Notes under the pieces: generated by a model | Seen by the model: only the letters and a program-made list of their open reading frames with translations | The model's database searches: none | What the model was told of the DNA's origin: nothing | Translations under genes and position numbers: made by a program | From: Thermogemmatispora tikiterensis | GTDB lineage: Bacteria > Chloroflexota > Ktedonobacteria > Ktedonobacterales > Ktedonobacteraceae | NCBI RefSeq assembly: GCF_003268475.1 | Contig: NZ_MCIF01000002.1 | Span: forward strand, 3,518,671 to 3,582,670 | DNA length: 64,000 nt | Direction of reading: 5' to 3' | Shown here: positions 1 through 9,193 of the stretch, in pieces | How positions within the stretch are numbered: the stretch's first letter is position 1 | How the letters are laid out: each line of letters opens with the position of its first letter

Positions 1-1584
1 ACTTATTGGGAGCATGCAGGCTCAGGTCCGATGCTCCCTGGCGGTAGGGGACCAGGATGGGGCGCCTGGCCCTTACCGCCAGCGTCTCCGATGCCGCCAG
101 CCACGCCGGGGTACGCTCACTCTCCAGCCTACGGTGGATCGCCCTCCTATCCTTTTTATCCGGGCTACCCACCCTATGCGAACTACGCCGGTGTGCCGCC
201 AGTGCCGACCTGGCCAGGCCCAGGCTATTGGTATCCAGGCTATTCGCCCTACCCAGGCTATCCAGGCTATTCGCCCTACCCAGGCTATTCGCCCTACCCA
301 GGCTACCCTGCCTGGCCAGCCTGGCCCGGTTATCCCGCCCATTGGCAGCCTGGCTCCGCCGCTGCTCCCCAGCGCCCACGAGACAATTACCAGGTGATGC
401 TGGGGATCATTGGCCTCATCTGCTCAGGGCTTGCCCTCCTGGCCGGACTGGGATCACTGGTCCTGGCCGGCATTACTGTGCTGGTTACAAGCACTTCAAG
501 GTCAACAGGGACCTTTTATCCCCTGACAGTGCAATCGCTGGCCTATACCTGTGCCGGCCTGATAGGCGGCGGTTTCTGTCTCTACCACAGCATCCGCTCG
601 TTGTTGGGCAAGCCGAGCCATGTCCTGAAGATGCCGCCGTTTTGGATCTTTCTGATCGGCTACGTGGTCACGCTCGCCATCGGGCTGGTTCTGCAGGCCA
701 CCCACCAGGCCGTTGCGTTTCTACCGGCGACCACCGTCCTGATCTTCCTCACGGCCATCTTTCCCGCTCTGACTCTCCTCGCGCTGGGCCTGCATCTCCT
801 GCGCCAGGCCCGCTGGTCGACTAGCTGGCGACGCTTCACGCTGGCCCTGACCAGTGGGGCGACAATGGGCATTCTCTTTGCCTCACTGCTGGAGCTATCT
901 GCAACGCTGCTCCTCGCGGCAGCAGGTTCTAACTTTAACCTGGCCTGCTTGAACGATCCATCGAACCCTGTCTGTCAGACAGGAACGAAGACGCTTCTCA
1001 TCGTTCTGGCAGCGGTGATAGCACCACTGGTGGAAGAGACGGTCAAACCGCTGGGTGTAGCTTTACTCAGTGGGCGCCTCACCAGCGGGATCGAGGCTTT
1101 CATCCTGGGAATGAGCGCCGGCATTGGCTTTGACCTGGTTGAGACCATTGGCTATATCAGCATGGGTTACAGCGACTGGGCCCATGTGGCTCTGGTACGG
1201 TCAGGAGCAGGGTTGTTACATGGTCTGGGGGCGGGCATGGTGGCCCTGGGCTGGTACCACCTGAGCCGTACCAAGCAAAGACGTTTGCGCCTCGGCTTCG
1301 CCTGCTGGTTGTACGCGGTACTGCAGCATGCTCTCTGGAACGCGTGCGGCTCGCTCTCATTGCTACCTGAGCCCGTGGGGCCGGCGGTCCAGAGCTGGCA
1401 GCTGAATCTGGGTTTCATCAGCTTTGGTCTCGATGAGTTGTTGATCCTGCTGCTAACGATCATCTTCCTGGTGCTCTTCATCCTGATCGTGCGCTGGCTA
1501 CGTGCACATTATCAGGAACCGACGCCAGCCTCGGCGGGAGCGGCAGATTCTTCCAGTGGGCGATTGGCGGCTGTCGGGGTATAA
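1..1584 (+). CDS. PrsW-family intramembrane protease, 5' end outside window
   Basis: The reading frame is open from the first base with no stop, and the residues before the first ATG (position 31) look like the same Pro/Gly-rich protein, so the true start is probably upstream of the window. The N-terminal ~110 residues are rich in Pro, Tyr and Gly with YSPYPG-type repeats. About eight hydrophobic segments follow from position 390 to 1500. The PrsW signature is visible: an EExxK motif at 1033-1047, a His in LLHGLG near 1216 and a His in LQHALWN near 1327, which in the family form the metal site of an intramembrane metalloprotease. Family members cleave anti-sigma factors or other membrane proteins; the substrate here is unknown. 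A Ser/Thr kinase follows about 140 bp downstream on the same strand. Family assignment is fairly secure, function is inferred. Confidence 0.85.
   Translation, partial: TYWEHAGSGPMLPGGRGPGWGAWPLPPASPMPPATPGYAHSPAYGGSPSYPFYPGYPPYANYAGVPPVPTWPGPGYWYPGYSPYPGYPGYSPYPGYSPYPGYPAWPAWPGYPAHWQPGSAAAPQRPRDNYQVMLGIIGLICSGLALLAGLGSLVLAGITVLVTSTSRSTGTFYPLTVQSLAYTCAGLIGGGFCLYHSIRSLLGKPSHVLKMPPFWIFLIGYVVTLAIGLVLQATHQAVAFLPATTVLIFLTAIFPALTLLALGLHLLRQARWSTSWRRFTLALTSGATMGILFASLLELSATLLLAAAGSNFNLACLNDPSNPVCQTGTKTLLIVLAAVIAPLVEETVKPLGVALLSGRLTSGIEAFILGMSAGIGFDLVETIGYISMGYSDWAHVALVRSGAGLLHGLGAGMVALGWYHLSRTKQRRLRLGFACWLYAVLQHALWNACGSLSLLPEPVGPAVQSWQLNLGFISFGLDELLILLLTIIFLVLFILIVRWLRAHYQEPTPASAGAADSSSGRLAAVGV
241..303 (+). 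repeat. 18-bp in-frame tandem repeat in PrsW N-terminus
   Basis: The unit TATTCGCCCTACCCAGGC occurs at 241-258, 268-285 and 286-303, with a 9-bp partial unit between the first two. It stays in frame and encodes YSPYPG repeats in the cytosolic or linker tail of the PrsW-like protein. Such a repeat can change copy number by slippage without breaking the frame. Confidence 0.85.
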
Positions 1585-1726
1585 TACCGGCAGAGGCAGG
1601 CATTGCAGCCATCCTCACCGCACGGCGCGCGATGCCTGGCGATGCCTGCCACGTTCTGTGTGCGTTTTAGCTTGGATGCACGTCTCTCTGTATAGAGACA
1701 GGGAGCGGCGGCCAGGGGAGTGGGAG

Positions 1727-3913
1727 ATGAGGGAGCAACTCGGTCTTCCTATGCCAGAGCCAGAGAATAACGCTCAGAGAAGCCAGCACAGTAGTAGCAA
1801 TCGACGGCGCTTCGGCAACTACGAATTGGTGCGTCGCATAGACGTGGGCGGCATGGGCGAGGTCTATCTGGCCCGCCAGCATACCGCCTTTGGCCGTGAG
1901 GTAGCCATCAAGATCATGCGCCCCGATCTGGTGCATGATCCGATCGCGCGTCAGCGCTTTCTACGCGAGGCCGAGGTGAACGCCCACCTGAAGCATGAGC
2001 ATATTCTCTCGCTGATCGAGTTTGGCGAGGAGCAGGGACGACTGTTCTTCGTCACCCCTTATATTGAGGGGGGAACACTGGCCCAGCGCCTCCAGCATGG
2101 TCCTCTTCCGTTATCCGAGGTCTACTCGCTTTTCACTGCTCTGGTGCAAGCCGTGGCCTACATCCACCGACGGGGCGTCATTCATCGCGATCTGAAGCCG
2201 AGCAATGTGCTGTTGGATCGCAACAACGATGGCAAGGTCTACGTGCGCCTCATCGATTTCGGCATCGCCACGATCCAGGGGCAGCATGCTGATGCACCTT
2301 TGACCCTGCCGGGCAACGAGGTAGGCACGCTGGCCTATATGGCTCCCGAGCGTCTGCAGGGTGTCGCAGCTATCAGTAACGACATCTATTCTCTCGGTGT
2401 TATTCTCTACCAGATGCTCACTGGTCAGCTACCCTCGCAGGAGCAGCCACGCCTCCAACTCCCCAAGCCGCTGGCCTATGTTGTAGAACGCGCAACCGCC
2501 GAGCGCCCCGAAGAGCGCTTCAGCAGCGCCGAGGAGCTGCTGGCAGCCTTCGAGCAGGCCTATCAGGCTGTCGCGGCAGCGGAAGTGGATAGCAAGCACC
2601 ACCAGTCAGCCCAGCGGGCGACTGCCCAACCTGCTTCACGTCAACAAGCAGCTGCCACCCAGCGTGCTGTCTCTCGGCCACCGGCCTCGCCGGGCCACAC
2701 TCCTCCCGAGGTGATGACCTTGCAGCGTTCCGAAGATGCTTCCGATCAGTCTTCCTATACTCCTTCTGCACGGCCTCCGTTTCGCTCCACGGGGCGACCG
2801 CCCTTTTCCATCTCAGGACAGGGAGGCTTTGCGCAGGAGGACTATGATGCGCCAACGATGGACCTGGGACGAGAAGTCCTTGGCGGTGCCAGCGCTCCAG
2901 GCGACAGGTTCGGCAGTCGTCCCCCCCGCCGGCGTAAGAATCCCTTGCTGGCCCTAATCTTTGTGACCATCGCCCTGGTGCTCTTGCTCATCGGCGGCCT
3001 GCTCTTTCTGGAAGCGCCCGGCCTGTCGACCGCCGCGATCAATATCACACCTCGCTCCGCCGCACTCTCCCAGGTCTTTACGATCACCGCCAGCCTCCAG
3101 GCCAAACAGGTTGACGCGGCGGGCAAAACCGTTCCGGCCAGAGTGCTCAGTGAAAGCAAGACGCTTTCTCAGCAGGGTGCTACCACGGGCCGTAAGTGCA
3201 CCTTACTGGTTCTCGACTGCAAACAATCGGTCGATATCGTCGATCAGATCAGGTTGGCCAACCAGGCGAAGCAGGTTCTAGTCAATCAGATCTCGCAGGA
3301 TCTGCAGCGTCAGCTCCAGCAGCAAAATGCGCAGCAGGTGGGAGACATCGTCTTCTCCGATGTGGACGAGAAGACCGATCCACCGATTGGGGTTGAAAGC
3401 AGTACCGTGACTGTTACGTTGACCGAGCAGGGCAGCGTCGAGTACTTTCTCCTGGGAGATGTGCGCTCGCTCGTGTTGCAATTGTTAGGGCAACAGGCTC
3501 AGCAGCAACTGGGTGCCCATGCCCAGCTGAAGACCACCCAGATCGGCAAAGTGAAGGTGCAGAGCGTCGATAACCAGGGGACCGCTACGCTCAAGGTGCC
3601 CGCTGCCGCTTTAGCGCAGTACCTTTTCTCTCAGGATGAGTTGGAGAGCATGAAGAGCCATATCAAAGGCTTGAAGGTCGGTCAGGCACGCACATATCTG
3701 CAGAAGCTGCCGGGTGTCGATCCGGCTTCGGTCAGTATCCACCTTACCGGCGGTAGCAATGATGTGCTGCCAGATGATCCGCAGCGCATCCAGATCATTC
3801 CGGTGAATCCCACGAACCTGCCCAATGTCCAGCTGCCCTCGGCCAGCGGTTCCGGCCCGGCGTCGGCGACGGCCACAGCCTCACCAACGGTCCACGCCTC
3901 CTCTAATCCATAG
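1727..3913 (+). CDS. Membrane-anchored Ser/Thr protein kinase (Hanks type)
   Basis: The kinase domain spans residues ~30-290 of 728. It has a glycine-rich loop variant (DVGGMGEV, 39-46), catalytic Lys62 in VAIKIM, HRDLKPSN (Asp155), a DFG motif (Asp177) and an APE motif. A Ser/Pro-rich juxtamembrane linker, one transmembrane segment around residues 405-430, and a ~300-residue extracytoplasmic domain of unknown fold follow; the tail ends in a low-complexity Ala/Ser/Thr stretch. The frame is open further upstream into the PrsW gene, but the ATG at 1727 is preceded by GGGGAG and begins a normal kinase N-terminus. The stop overlaps the convergent recX end by 11 bp. The likely role is transmembrane signalling by phosphorylation; ligand and targets cannot be read from the sequence. 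Confidence 0.9.
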   Translation: MREQLGLPMPEPENNAQRSQHSSSNRRRFGNYELVRRIDVGGMGEVYLARQHTAFGREVAIKIMRPDLVHDPIARQRFLREAEVNAHLKHEHILSLIEFGEEQGRLFFVTPYIEGGTLAQRLQHGPLPLSEVYSLFTALVQAVAYIHRRGVIHRDLKPSNVLLDRNNDGKVYVRLIDFGIATIQGQHADAPLTLPGNEVGTLAYMAPERLQGVAAISNDIYSLGVILYQMLTGQLPSQEQPRLQLPKPLAYVVERATAERPEERFSSAEELLAAFEQAYQAVAAAEVDSKHHQSAQRATAQPASRQQAAATQRAVSRPPASPGHTPPEVMTLQRSEDASDQSSYTPSARPPFRSTGRPPFSISGQGGFAQEDYDAPTMDLGREVLGGASAPGDRFGSRPPRRRKNPLLALIFVTIALVLLLIGGLLFLEAPGLSTAAINITPRSAALSQVFTITASLQAKQVDAAGKTVPARVLSESKTLSQQGATTGRKCTLLVLDCKQSVDIVDQIRLANQAKQVLVNQISQDLQRQLQQQNAQQVGDIVFSDVDEKTDPPIGVESSTVTVTLTEQGSVEYFLLGDVRSLVLQLLGQQAQQQLGAHAQLKTTQIGKVKVQSVDNQGTATLKVPAAALAQYLFSQDELESMKSHIKGLKVGQARTYLQKLPGVDPASVSIHLTGGSNDVLPDDPQRIQIIPVNPTNLPNVQLPSASGSGPASATATASPTVHASSNP

Positions 3914-4586
3914 GCTCATCGGCGGGATCAGCGGGGTCGACGTCCGCGGCGCTGGTACGGCTCTCATGCCAGAGCTGACGGACGACCCGCTTGGCCGTCT
4001 CGTAGCTGAAACCCCGGCGCAGAAGAAAGGCCCCCAACTGATTGCGAAAGGCCTCATAGTTCTTAGCGGCTCCACCGCGCAAGAGCACTCGCACCTTCTT
4101 GCGTCCAGCCTGTAAGGCTCGCTCTTCGTCATCTTCCTGCCTCACCACCTCGGCAGCAATTTCGGGCGCTACACCCCGTGCTCGCAGCTCACTCTGTAAG
4201 GCCCTGGCCCCCTCGGGATGAAAACGCTCGCGCGATTCTACCCAGAAGGTGGCGAAGGCTCGATCGTCGACTAAACCCAGCTCAGTGAGCCGCTCCAGCA
4301 CCGCTTCGATCAGATCGGGAGCGACCCCCCTCCTCCGCAAGTAGCGGTGCACCTCCTGGCGACTGCGTGGACGAAAAGAGAGATAGTTTAAGGCCCGATC
4401 GAGAGCCTGCTGTAGGGCAGCCTCTCGTCGGAGCCGGGCCAGCAGCTCCGGGCTTAGCTCCTGACCAACAGCCAGACCCAGGCGCTCGACTACCAGGATA
4501 TTGACCGTAAGCAGACGCTGACCGTCGACAAAGAGGTTCACCTGCTCGTTTTTATTCGCCTGTGGCTCTATTGCGGTAATCTGCAT
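3903..4586 (-). CDS. recX: Regulatory protein RecX
   Basis: The 227-residue protein has the RecX layout: repeated three-helix units, with RPRSRQEVHRYLRRRGV and LVDDRAFATFWVESR (residues ~70-120) as recognisable family stretches, then a second and third repeat. RecX proteins bind RecA filaments and limit recombinase activity. No recA is adjacent in this window. The first ATG follows directly on a promoter, leaving only about six bases between the -10 hexamer and the start codon, and no Shine-Dalgarno sequence is visible, so the mRNA is probably leaderless. The 3' end overlaps the convergent kinase by 11 bp. The assignment is strong from sequence pattern and length. Confidence 0.9.
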   Translation of the reverse strand: MQITAIEPQANKNEQVNLFVDGQRLLTVNILVVERLGLAVGQELSPELLARLRREAALQQALDRALNYLSFRPRSRQEVHRYLRRRGVAPDLIEAVLERLTELGLVDDRAFATFWVESRERFHPEGARALQSELRARGVAPEIAAEVVRQEDDEERALQAGRKKVRVLLRGGAAKNYEAFRNQLGAFLLRRGFSYETAKRVVRQLWHESRTSAADVDPADPADEPMD

Positions 4587-4592
4587 AGATCT

Positions 4593-4621
4593 ACTATAGC
4601 ACGTCGCTGAGGATGCTGCAA
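4593..4621 (-). promoter_or_regulatory. recX promoter, leaderless
   Basis: Read on the minus strand, a -35 TTGCAG (4621-4616), a 17-bp spacer and a -10 TATAGT (4598-4593) preceded by TGC form an extended -10 sigma-70 promoter. The recX ATG begins six bases after the -10, which places the expected transcription start at or next to the start codon. Confidence 0.65.
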
Positions 4622-4855
4622 TGTCGCAGTCGGCAGCTTACGCGCGCTTCTGGCGCGCCTGCTATGTGACCTCGGCACGCTGAGGCGATATGTGAAGCTG
4701 GCCCCAGCCAGGAAGCGAGCAGCAATGAGAGGAGGAAAACAGGGTTACTTTCGCCTACGGTCGGCATCGGAACAACGGGTCAAAACAGCAGGGATCTTAG
4801 AGAGGATTGGTATGACGAGGGGAAATCTTACGAACGTTCGATAGATCCTACGTAA

Positions 4856-4900
4856 GCAGTAATTCATGTAACCGGGCGGTTACATGACATGAATTACTGC
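4856..4900. repeat. 45-bp nested palindrome downstream of panD
   Basis: The arms GCAGTAATTCATGT (4856-4869) and ACATGAATTACTGC (4887-4900) are exact inverted repeats of 14 bp. Inside them CATGTAACC (4865-4873) and GGTTACATG (4878-4886) form a second, competing 9-bp stem around the loop GGGC. The element sits 7 bp past the panD stop and lacks a T-run on either strand, so it is not a classic terminator. It is the most notable element of the 320-bp gap 4587-4907. The palindrome CGAACGTTCG at 4831-4840 lies nearby. Confidence 0.7.
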
Positions 4901-4907
4901 GCTGCGT

Positions 4908-5330
4908 TTAGCGAGCGGCCTCCGCGTAGGTTTCTTCCGCCACGGTCTCGGGCAACAGTTCGATCAGAGGAACTTCGCGCAACTCGGTAATCTGGTTCTG
5001 CTCATTGACCAGGACAACGCGCGGCTTGAGCGAGCGGATCTCTTCCTCGGTAAAGTGTGCATAGCTCATCACGATCACAATATCGCCGACGGCATTCAGG
5101 CGAGCAGCCGCGCCGTTCAAGCAGATGACGCCCGAGCCACGCTCACCGGGAATAGCATAGGTTTCCAGACGCGAGCCGTTGGTCACATTGACAACCTGAA
5201 CCTTTTCATAAGGATAGATGTTAGCAGCTTCCAATAGATCCTGATCAATAGTGATGCTCCCGACATAGTTGAGATCAGCCATCGTGACTGTGGCACGATG
5301 GATCTTTGATTTGCACATCGTACGCAGCAT
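4908..5330 (-). CDS. panD: Aspartate 1-decarboxylase proenzyme
   Basis: PanD makes beta-alanine for pantothenate and CoA synthesis and is a self-cleaving pyruvoyl enzyme. From the ATG at 5330 the protein begins [16 protein letters not shown], matching the family N-terminus. It has Lys9 and His11, and the cleavage pair Gly24-Ser25 in NYVGSITID, where Ser25 becomes the pyruvoyl group. A GTG three codons upstream is also open, but AGAGGTG lies seven bases before the ATG, so 5330 is preferred. The length (140 aa) is slightly above the usual ~125 because of an acidic C-terminal tail. No other pantothenate gene is nearby. Confidence 0.93.
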   Translation of the reverse strand: MLRTMCKSKIHRATVTMADLNYVGSITIDQDLLEAANIYPYEKVQVVNVTNGSRLETYAIPGERGSGVICLNGAAARLNAVGDIVIVMSYAHFTEEEIRSLKPRVVLVNEQNQITELREVPLIELLPETVAEETYAEAAR

Positions 5331-5802
5331 ACAGAACACCTCTTTCTCTTATTCAGATAGGTTATGCTCTGGTGCTAACCACGTCCGACCCTGTAGCAAG
5401 CAGGCAGCTTCTTACTAGACCAGAGCCACAGAGAAACAGCGAGCCTGGACCCTGTCCCAGTATTCTGCAGCTCGCTGTTCGGCTGACTGCCCAGCGATTC
5501 AGCCAACGGTTGAGCTGGCCAGACGGAAGCCCTTGCCACCCCCTCTTATCGCCAGTATACATAAGGTCCCATCAATCGAGTAGCTGGCAGCCAGATCGGC
5601 TGGTCAAGGCGCCAGAGAGGCGGAGCGCCCTCATTGTTTCTAAACGATCGAAGCCCGGCCAGGGAACACTGCCCGAGCGCTCACCCGCCTTTTGGGCGAG
5701 GAGAGGTAGCCGGAGCAGACGATCGATTCGCTTCAGCAAGGCAGTGCTCTCTCCAGCGAACCAGCCAGACCCGCTACCGGCAGAGCCGCAGCCAGTCGCG
5801 AC
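5331..5802. other. Intergenic, no gene seen
   Basis: About 470 bp separate panD from the next gene. A plus-strand open frame crosses it but overlaps panD antisense, has no ribosome-binding site, and reads as random composition. I see no RNA gene or clear terminator here. Confidence 0.5.
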
Positions 5803-6093
5803 TCACTCATCCTGGGAGGCCAACGGTGATTGCGTTTCCGGCTCTGGCTGAAAGCGACCTTCCAGCACCGCCAGCAAGCCGCGAGCATAAGCCTCAGCGA
5901 CGCTTTGCGCATCGTAGATCTGATCGCGCATCAAGAGTCGATAGCGACATTTCCAGCGACGTGCTGGCCAGGGAGCCAGACGGATCAGCGTATAGGTTGG
6001 AACATAAGTTTCCAGTGTCTGGCGCAAAGTCACCTCATCACAGGCACTGATACCATGTGCCAGCAGGGCCTGACGCAACTCATCAGAGAGCAC
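5803..6093 (-). CDS. Small protein of unknown function (96 aa)
   Basis: I do not recognise this family. The protein begins MLSDELRQALLAHGIS and has a compact basic centre rich in aromatic and Arg residues (RLAPWPARRWKCRYRLLM), followed by a helical stretch (SVAEAYARGLLAVLEG) and a short acidic tail. The start is a GTG at 6093 preceded by the strong Shine-Dalgarno AAGGAAGGTGG, which is the main reason to accept it as a gene. It sits downstream of the DUF402 gene on the same strand with an 86-bp gap, so the two may be cotranscribed. Confidence 0.6.
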   Translation of the reverse strand: MLSDELRQALLAHGISACDEVTLRQTLETYVPTYTLIRLAPWPARRWKCRYRLLMRDQIYDAQSVAEAYARGLLAVLEGRFQPEPETQSPLASQDE

Positions 6094-6179
6094 CCGCAGC
6101 CACCTTCCTTCTCACTCATAATCAACTTGTGACCGGGGTCGTGAGCTAGTTACCCAACTCGACGGCCAGCCTGCGTTGC

Positions 6180-6746
6180 CTACTGAAGAGCGGCGCGCCA
6201 GGCCGCACGCATCTCCTCGACGCTCAGCTGTTCCCAGTTCACCAGCGGCAGCCGGCGCGGGACCACCGCGAAGGGGCCGCTCCACTGCCTGGCCTGCTCT
6301 TCCAGCCAGGCCAGTACCTCGAATGAGCGCTGGCGCACCTGCTCAACCAGTGGATAGCGCTGAGCGGCTCGATCGAAGACCTCCTGGTCTTTGGTATAGA
6401 CGCTGAAATCCTCACGAATCACCACATCAACATAGAGGTCCACGTAGATCAGCCGTTGAGAGGTACTCGTATAGGGATCGGTCGGCAGCACCACATCGCA
6501 GTAGCCGCTCACAAAGTGCCCGTCCTGCTGGTCATAGCCGATATGAATAGTATACCAGGCATGGGGCCAGAAGTAGGTTAGCGAATGCCGCTCTAGAATC
6601 CAGGTTCCTGGTCGCCAGTGCATTGGGGTACCGACCGGTGTCCAGATCGAGACGTACTCGTCACTCAGCGGAAGCTGGTAGCCTTTCCACGCTCCCCACT
6701 CACTGCCATCCACGAGCATCTTCTGTATTTCAACCTCAAGTAACAT
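6180..6746 (-). CDS. DUF402 domain protein
   Basis: This 188-residue protein matches the DUF402 pattern: a beta-rich body with aromatic-rich strands (WILERHSLTYFWPHAWYTIH), then LIYVDLYVDVVIREDFSVY around residues 115-135, which carries the conserved acidic residues. It ends with the helical DEEF-like segment and a C-terminal helix. DUF402 members include nucleoside tri- and diphosphate phosphatases (Ntdp) and the FAU-1/RNase E-G-associated domain, so a phosphohydrolase role is plausible but unproven. No convincing ribosome-binding site precedes the ATG. fumC lies divergently, about 300 bp away. Confidence 0.75.
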   Translation of the reverse strand: MLLEVEIQKMLVDGSEWGAWKGYQLPLSDEYVSIWTPVGTPMHWRPGTWILERHSLTYFWPHAWYTIHIGYDQQDGHFVSGYCDVVLPTDPYTSTSQRLIYVDLYVDVVIREDFSVYTKDQEVFDRAAQRYPLVEQVRQRSFEVLAWLEEQARQWSGPFAVVPRRLPLVNWEQLSVEEMRAAWRAALQ

Positions 6747-6888
6747 GTCTGACGAGCATCCTACAGAAAGAATCGACCCATGCTTCGCAGCCTTCAGACT
6801 ACATTATAGCGAAGAGTAGCCTGCCATGCCAGAGGCTGCCCTCGCGAGCGGGTTCCAGCGCAAACACCGCTGCCGCGCCACAGGGCAG

Positions 6889-6897
6889 TGATATAAT
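6889..6897 (+). promoter_or_regulatory. Extended -10 promoter for fumC
   Basis: TGATATAAT is a perfect -10 hexamer with the TGn extension. No good -35 is visible 17 bp upstream. The transcript would have a leader of roughly 140 nt before the fumC GTG. Confidence 0.5.
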
Positions 6898-7042
6898 GGA
6901 CAGGCAGCAAGCTGGGGTTGGGCCTGACTTGTCTCCATCACTCTTCGAAAGCAAGGCCCGAGAAGAGAGAGGCGGCAGATCGTCTTCCAGCCCTGGTAAG
7001 CTAGTAAGTGAGAATGACCAGGATTCCATCGAGGAGGATGCT

Positions 7043-8464
7043 GTGAGCAGCCTGGCAGAAGAAACGCGCATTGAACGTGACTCCATGGGAGAGATGCGCG
7101 TTCCAGCAAACGCCTATTACGGAGCCAGTACCCAGCGCGCCGTTCTCAACTTCCCCATCAGTGATCTCCGCTTCCCGCGTGCTTTTATCCGTGCCCTAGG
7201 CCAGATCAAGCAAGCAGCTGCGCAGACCAATGCCGAGCTAGGTCTGCTTGACGAGCGCCTTGCCGCCGCCATTGTCCAGGCGGCCCAGGAGGTTATCGAT
7301 GGTAAACTCGACGAGCACTTCGTAGTCGATATCTTCCAGACCGGCTCTGGGACCTCGACGAACATGAACGCTAACGAGGTCATTGCCAACCGAGCCAGCG
7401 AGCTGCTAGGAGGAGCGCGTGGTTCGCGGCTGGTTCACCCCAACGATCACGTGAACTTCGGGCAATCCTCCAACGACGTCATCCCCACAGCTATTCATCT
7501 TTCAGCTCTGGTGAGTATCGACAAAGAGCTGATCCCTGCTTTAGAGGAGATGCGGCGCGTGCTGCAAGAAAAAGCCGAAGCCTTCTGGCCCATTATCAAG
7601 ACCGGGCGTACTCATCTGCAGGACGCCACGCCCATCCGTCTGGGGCAGGAGTTTCTCGGCTATGCCGGGCAGATCGAACGCGGCATTGCCCGCTTGCGGC
7701 ACGCCGAAAACGAACTCTCCGAGGTCGCGCTCGGAGGCACCGCGGTCGGTACAGGCATCAACACCCACCCTGAGTTTGCCGCCCGCGTCTGCCGCCGACT
7801 CTCTGACATGAACGGGGTGACTGTGCGCGAGACCAGCAATCATTTCCAGGCTCAGAGCACGCTGGATAACGCAGTCGAGGCCAGCGGCGCGCTCAATACC
7901 CTGGCAGTGAGCCTGATGAAGATTGCCAACGATATTCGCTGGATGGGATCGGGGCCACGCGCTGGCTTCGGCGAAATTGAGCTACCTGCCGTCCAACCTG
8001 GCAGTTCCATCATGCCCGGCAAAGTCAACCCAGTGATCGCCGAGTCGCTGTGCATGGTCTGCGCCCAGGTGATGGGCAACCACACCACCATCACAGTGGC
8101 CGGTCAGTCGGGCAACTTCGAGATCAACGTAATGATGCCGGTGACGGCCTACAACCTCCTGCAGTCCATCAGCCTACTCAGCGCCGCTGTGCGGAATTTC
8201 ACCGAGCAATGCCTGCGCGGCATTAAGGCCACCGAGAAGGGGCCAGAGATGGTCGAGCGCGGACTGGCGATTTGTACCGCACTGGCCCCGATCATTGGCT
8301 ATGACGCCGCCGCGGAGATCGCCAAGGAGGCCCACCGCACCGGGCGCACAGTGCGCGAGGTCGCCCGCGAGCGCACGCAACTGAGCGAAGAAGAACTGGC
8401 ACACATTTTGAATCCGGAGCGCATGACACAGCCAGGTCTGGAAGCCGGACCTGCCGCGGGCTAA
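7043..8464 (+). CDS. fumC: Class II fumarate hydratase
   Basis: FumC interconverts fumarate and malate in the TCA cycle. The frame is open far upstream, but GTG at 7043 is preceded by GAGGAGG with a 5-bp spacer and gives 473 residues, the usual FumC length. GSGTSTNMN (101-109) and the superfamily signature GSSIMPGKVNP (320-330), which carries the mobile catalytic loop serine, are intact. The early MRVPANAYYGASTQRA stretch is typical of FumC rather than aspartase or argininosuccinate lyase. The C-terminal domain contains the expected LNPERMTQPG ending. Aspartase is the main alternative, but the signature context favours fumarase. Confidence 0.93.
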   Translation: MSSLAEETRIERDSMGEMRVPANAYYGASTQRAVLNFPISDLRFPRAFIRALGQIKQAAAQTNAELGLLDERLAAAIVQAAQEVIDGKLDEHFVVDIFQTGSGTSTNMNANEVIANRASELLGGARGSRLVHPNDHVNFGQSSNDVIPTAIHLSALVSIDKELIPALEEMRRVLQEKAEAFWPIIKTGRTHLQDATPIRLGQEFLGYAGQIERGIARLRHAENELSEVALGGTAVGTGINTHPEFAARVCRRLSDMNGVTVRETSNHFQAQSTLDNAVEASGALNTLAVSLMKIANDIRWMGSGPRAGFGEIELPAVQPGSSIMPGKVNPVIAESLCMVCAQVMGNHTTITVAGQSGNFEINVMMPVTAYNLLQSISLLSAAVRNFTEQCLRGIKATEKGPEMVERGLAICTALAPIIGYDAAAEIAKEAHRTGRTVREVARERTQLSEEELAHILNPERMTQPGLEAGPAAG

Positions 8465-8653
8465 GCTGGCAGTCCAGCTCAGCCCGGCCAGATCAGAGAC
8501 GAGCGAGGCAGAACCAGCACAGGGAGCGAAGCAAAAGCTGCCATCTCCCAGTATGCCAGCCTGGTTGGCCCCGCTCGTCTGCCCCCAGGTTGGCATCGTC
8601 GTGGTGTCCGTGGTGTCGCTTCAGAGCCAGCAATCATGGAGCCAGTGCAGAAC

Positions 8654-9136
8654 CTAGCGCAAAAAGCCTCCACAGTAACGCAGGCGATAGAGGACCGTCC
8701 CGGCAGCAGTAATCTCTTCTTCTCCCTGAAAAACCTCCAGGTTACCTTCCACACGGTTGATATAGCGCCAATCCTGCTCTTCCCAGCAAGCAGGACCCCG
8801 AAACGGTAGCTCTGCTGACACCTGACGCAATGCGCGACGTAAAAATGCGTAGATAGTGCCGACTTTCTCCGCCTGGCCTCCAAGCTCCTCGATCACACCA
8901 CCGGCATAGGCCATTGACCAAACCGGTTGTGCCTGCCAGGAAACCACTTCCTGTCCAACAAAGAAGGCCATACCAAAGTAGATATCGCGATAGAGCCAGG
9001 CCCTATCACGCCACTCCAACTGTCGAGAACCAGGAAGCACAGGTCTCACTGAGGCCGCATCGCCCAGAGCGGCATAAGTATGGCGTTTTGCCTCCAGCAG
9101 AAAAGTCAGGAAATCCCCTTTCTCAAACTCTACCAT
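8654..9136 (-). CDS. DUF5680 domain protein
   Basis: The 160-residue protein matches the DUF5680 pattern: FLTFLLEAKRHTYAA near the N-terminus, then SRQLEWRDRAWLYRDIYFG, FVGQEVVSW and VWSMAYAGG, the conserved aromatic/Gly motifs of that family. The biochemical function of the family is unknown to me. A TTG one codon upstream is open, but AGGAGGT lies seven bases before the ATG at 9136. The gene stands alone; its upstream region holds an ACAGTT repeat array that could be an operator. Confidence 0.75.
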   Translation of the reverse strand: MVEFEKGDFLTFLLEAKRHTYAALGDAASVRPVLPGSRQLEWRDRAWLYRDIYFGMAFFVGQEVVSWQAQPVWSMAYAGGVIEELGGQAEKVGTIYAFLRRALRQVSAELPFRGPACWEEQDWRYINRVEGNLEVFQGEEEITAAGTVLYRLRYCGGFLR

Positions 9137-9193
9137 CAAGTGTACCTCCTCTTATCCGAAGTAGGAGCTGACATGATAGCGGGGCTAACTGCA

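Noticed and set aside
1502-1726. 75-residue N-terminal extension of the first kinase
   Set aside because: It overlaps the end of the PrsW gene and has no kinase-related sequence; ATG 1727 has a ribosome-binding site.
5306-5851. 181-residue plus-strand ORF
   Set aside because: It overlaps the start of panD antisense, lacks a ribosome-binding site and has random composition.
6623-7042. N-terminal extension of fumC
   Set aside because: The upstream part overlaps the DUF402 gene antisense and the promoter; GTG 7043 has a strong ribosome-binding site and gives the normal FumC length.
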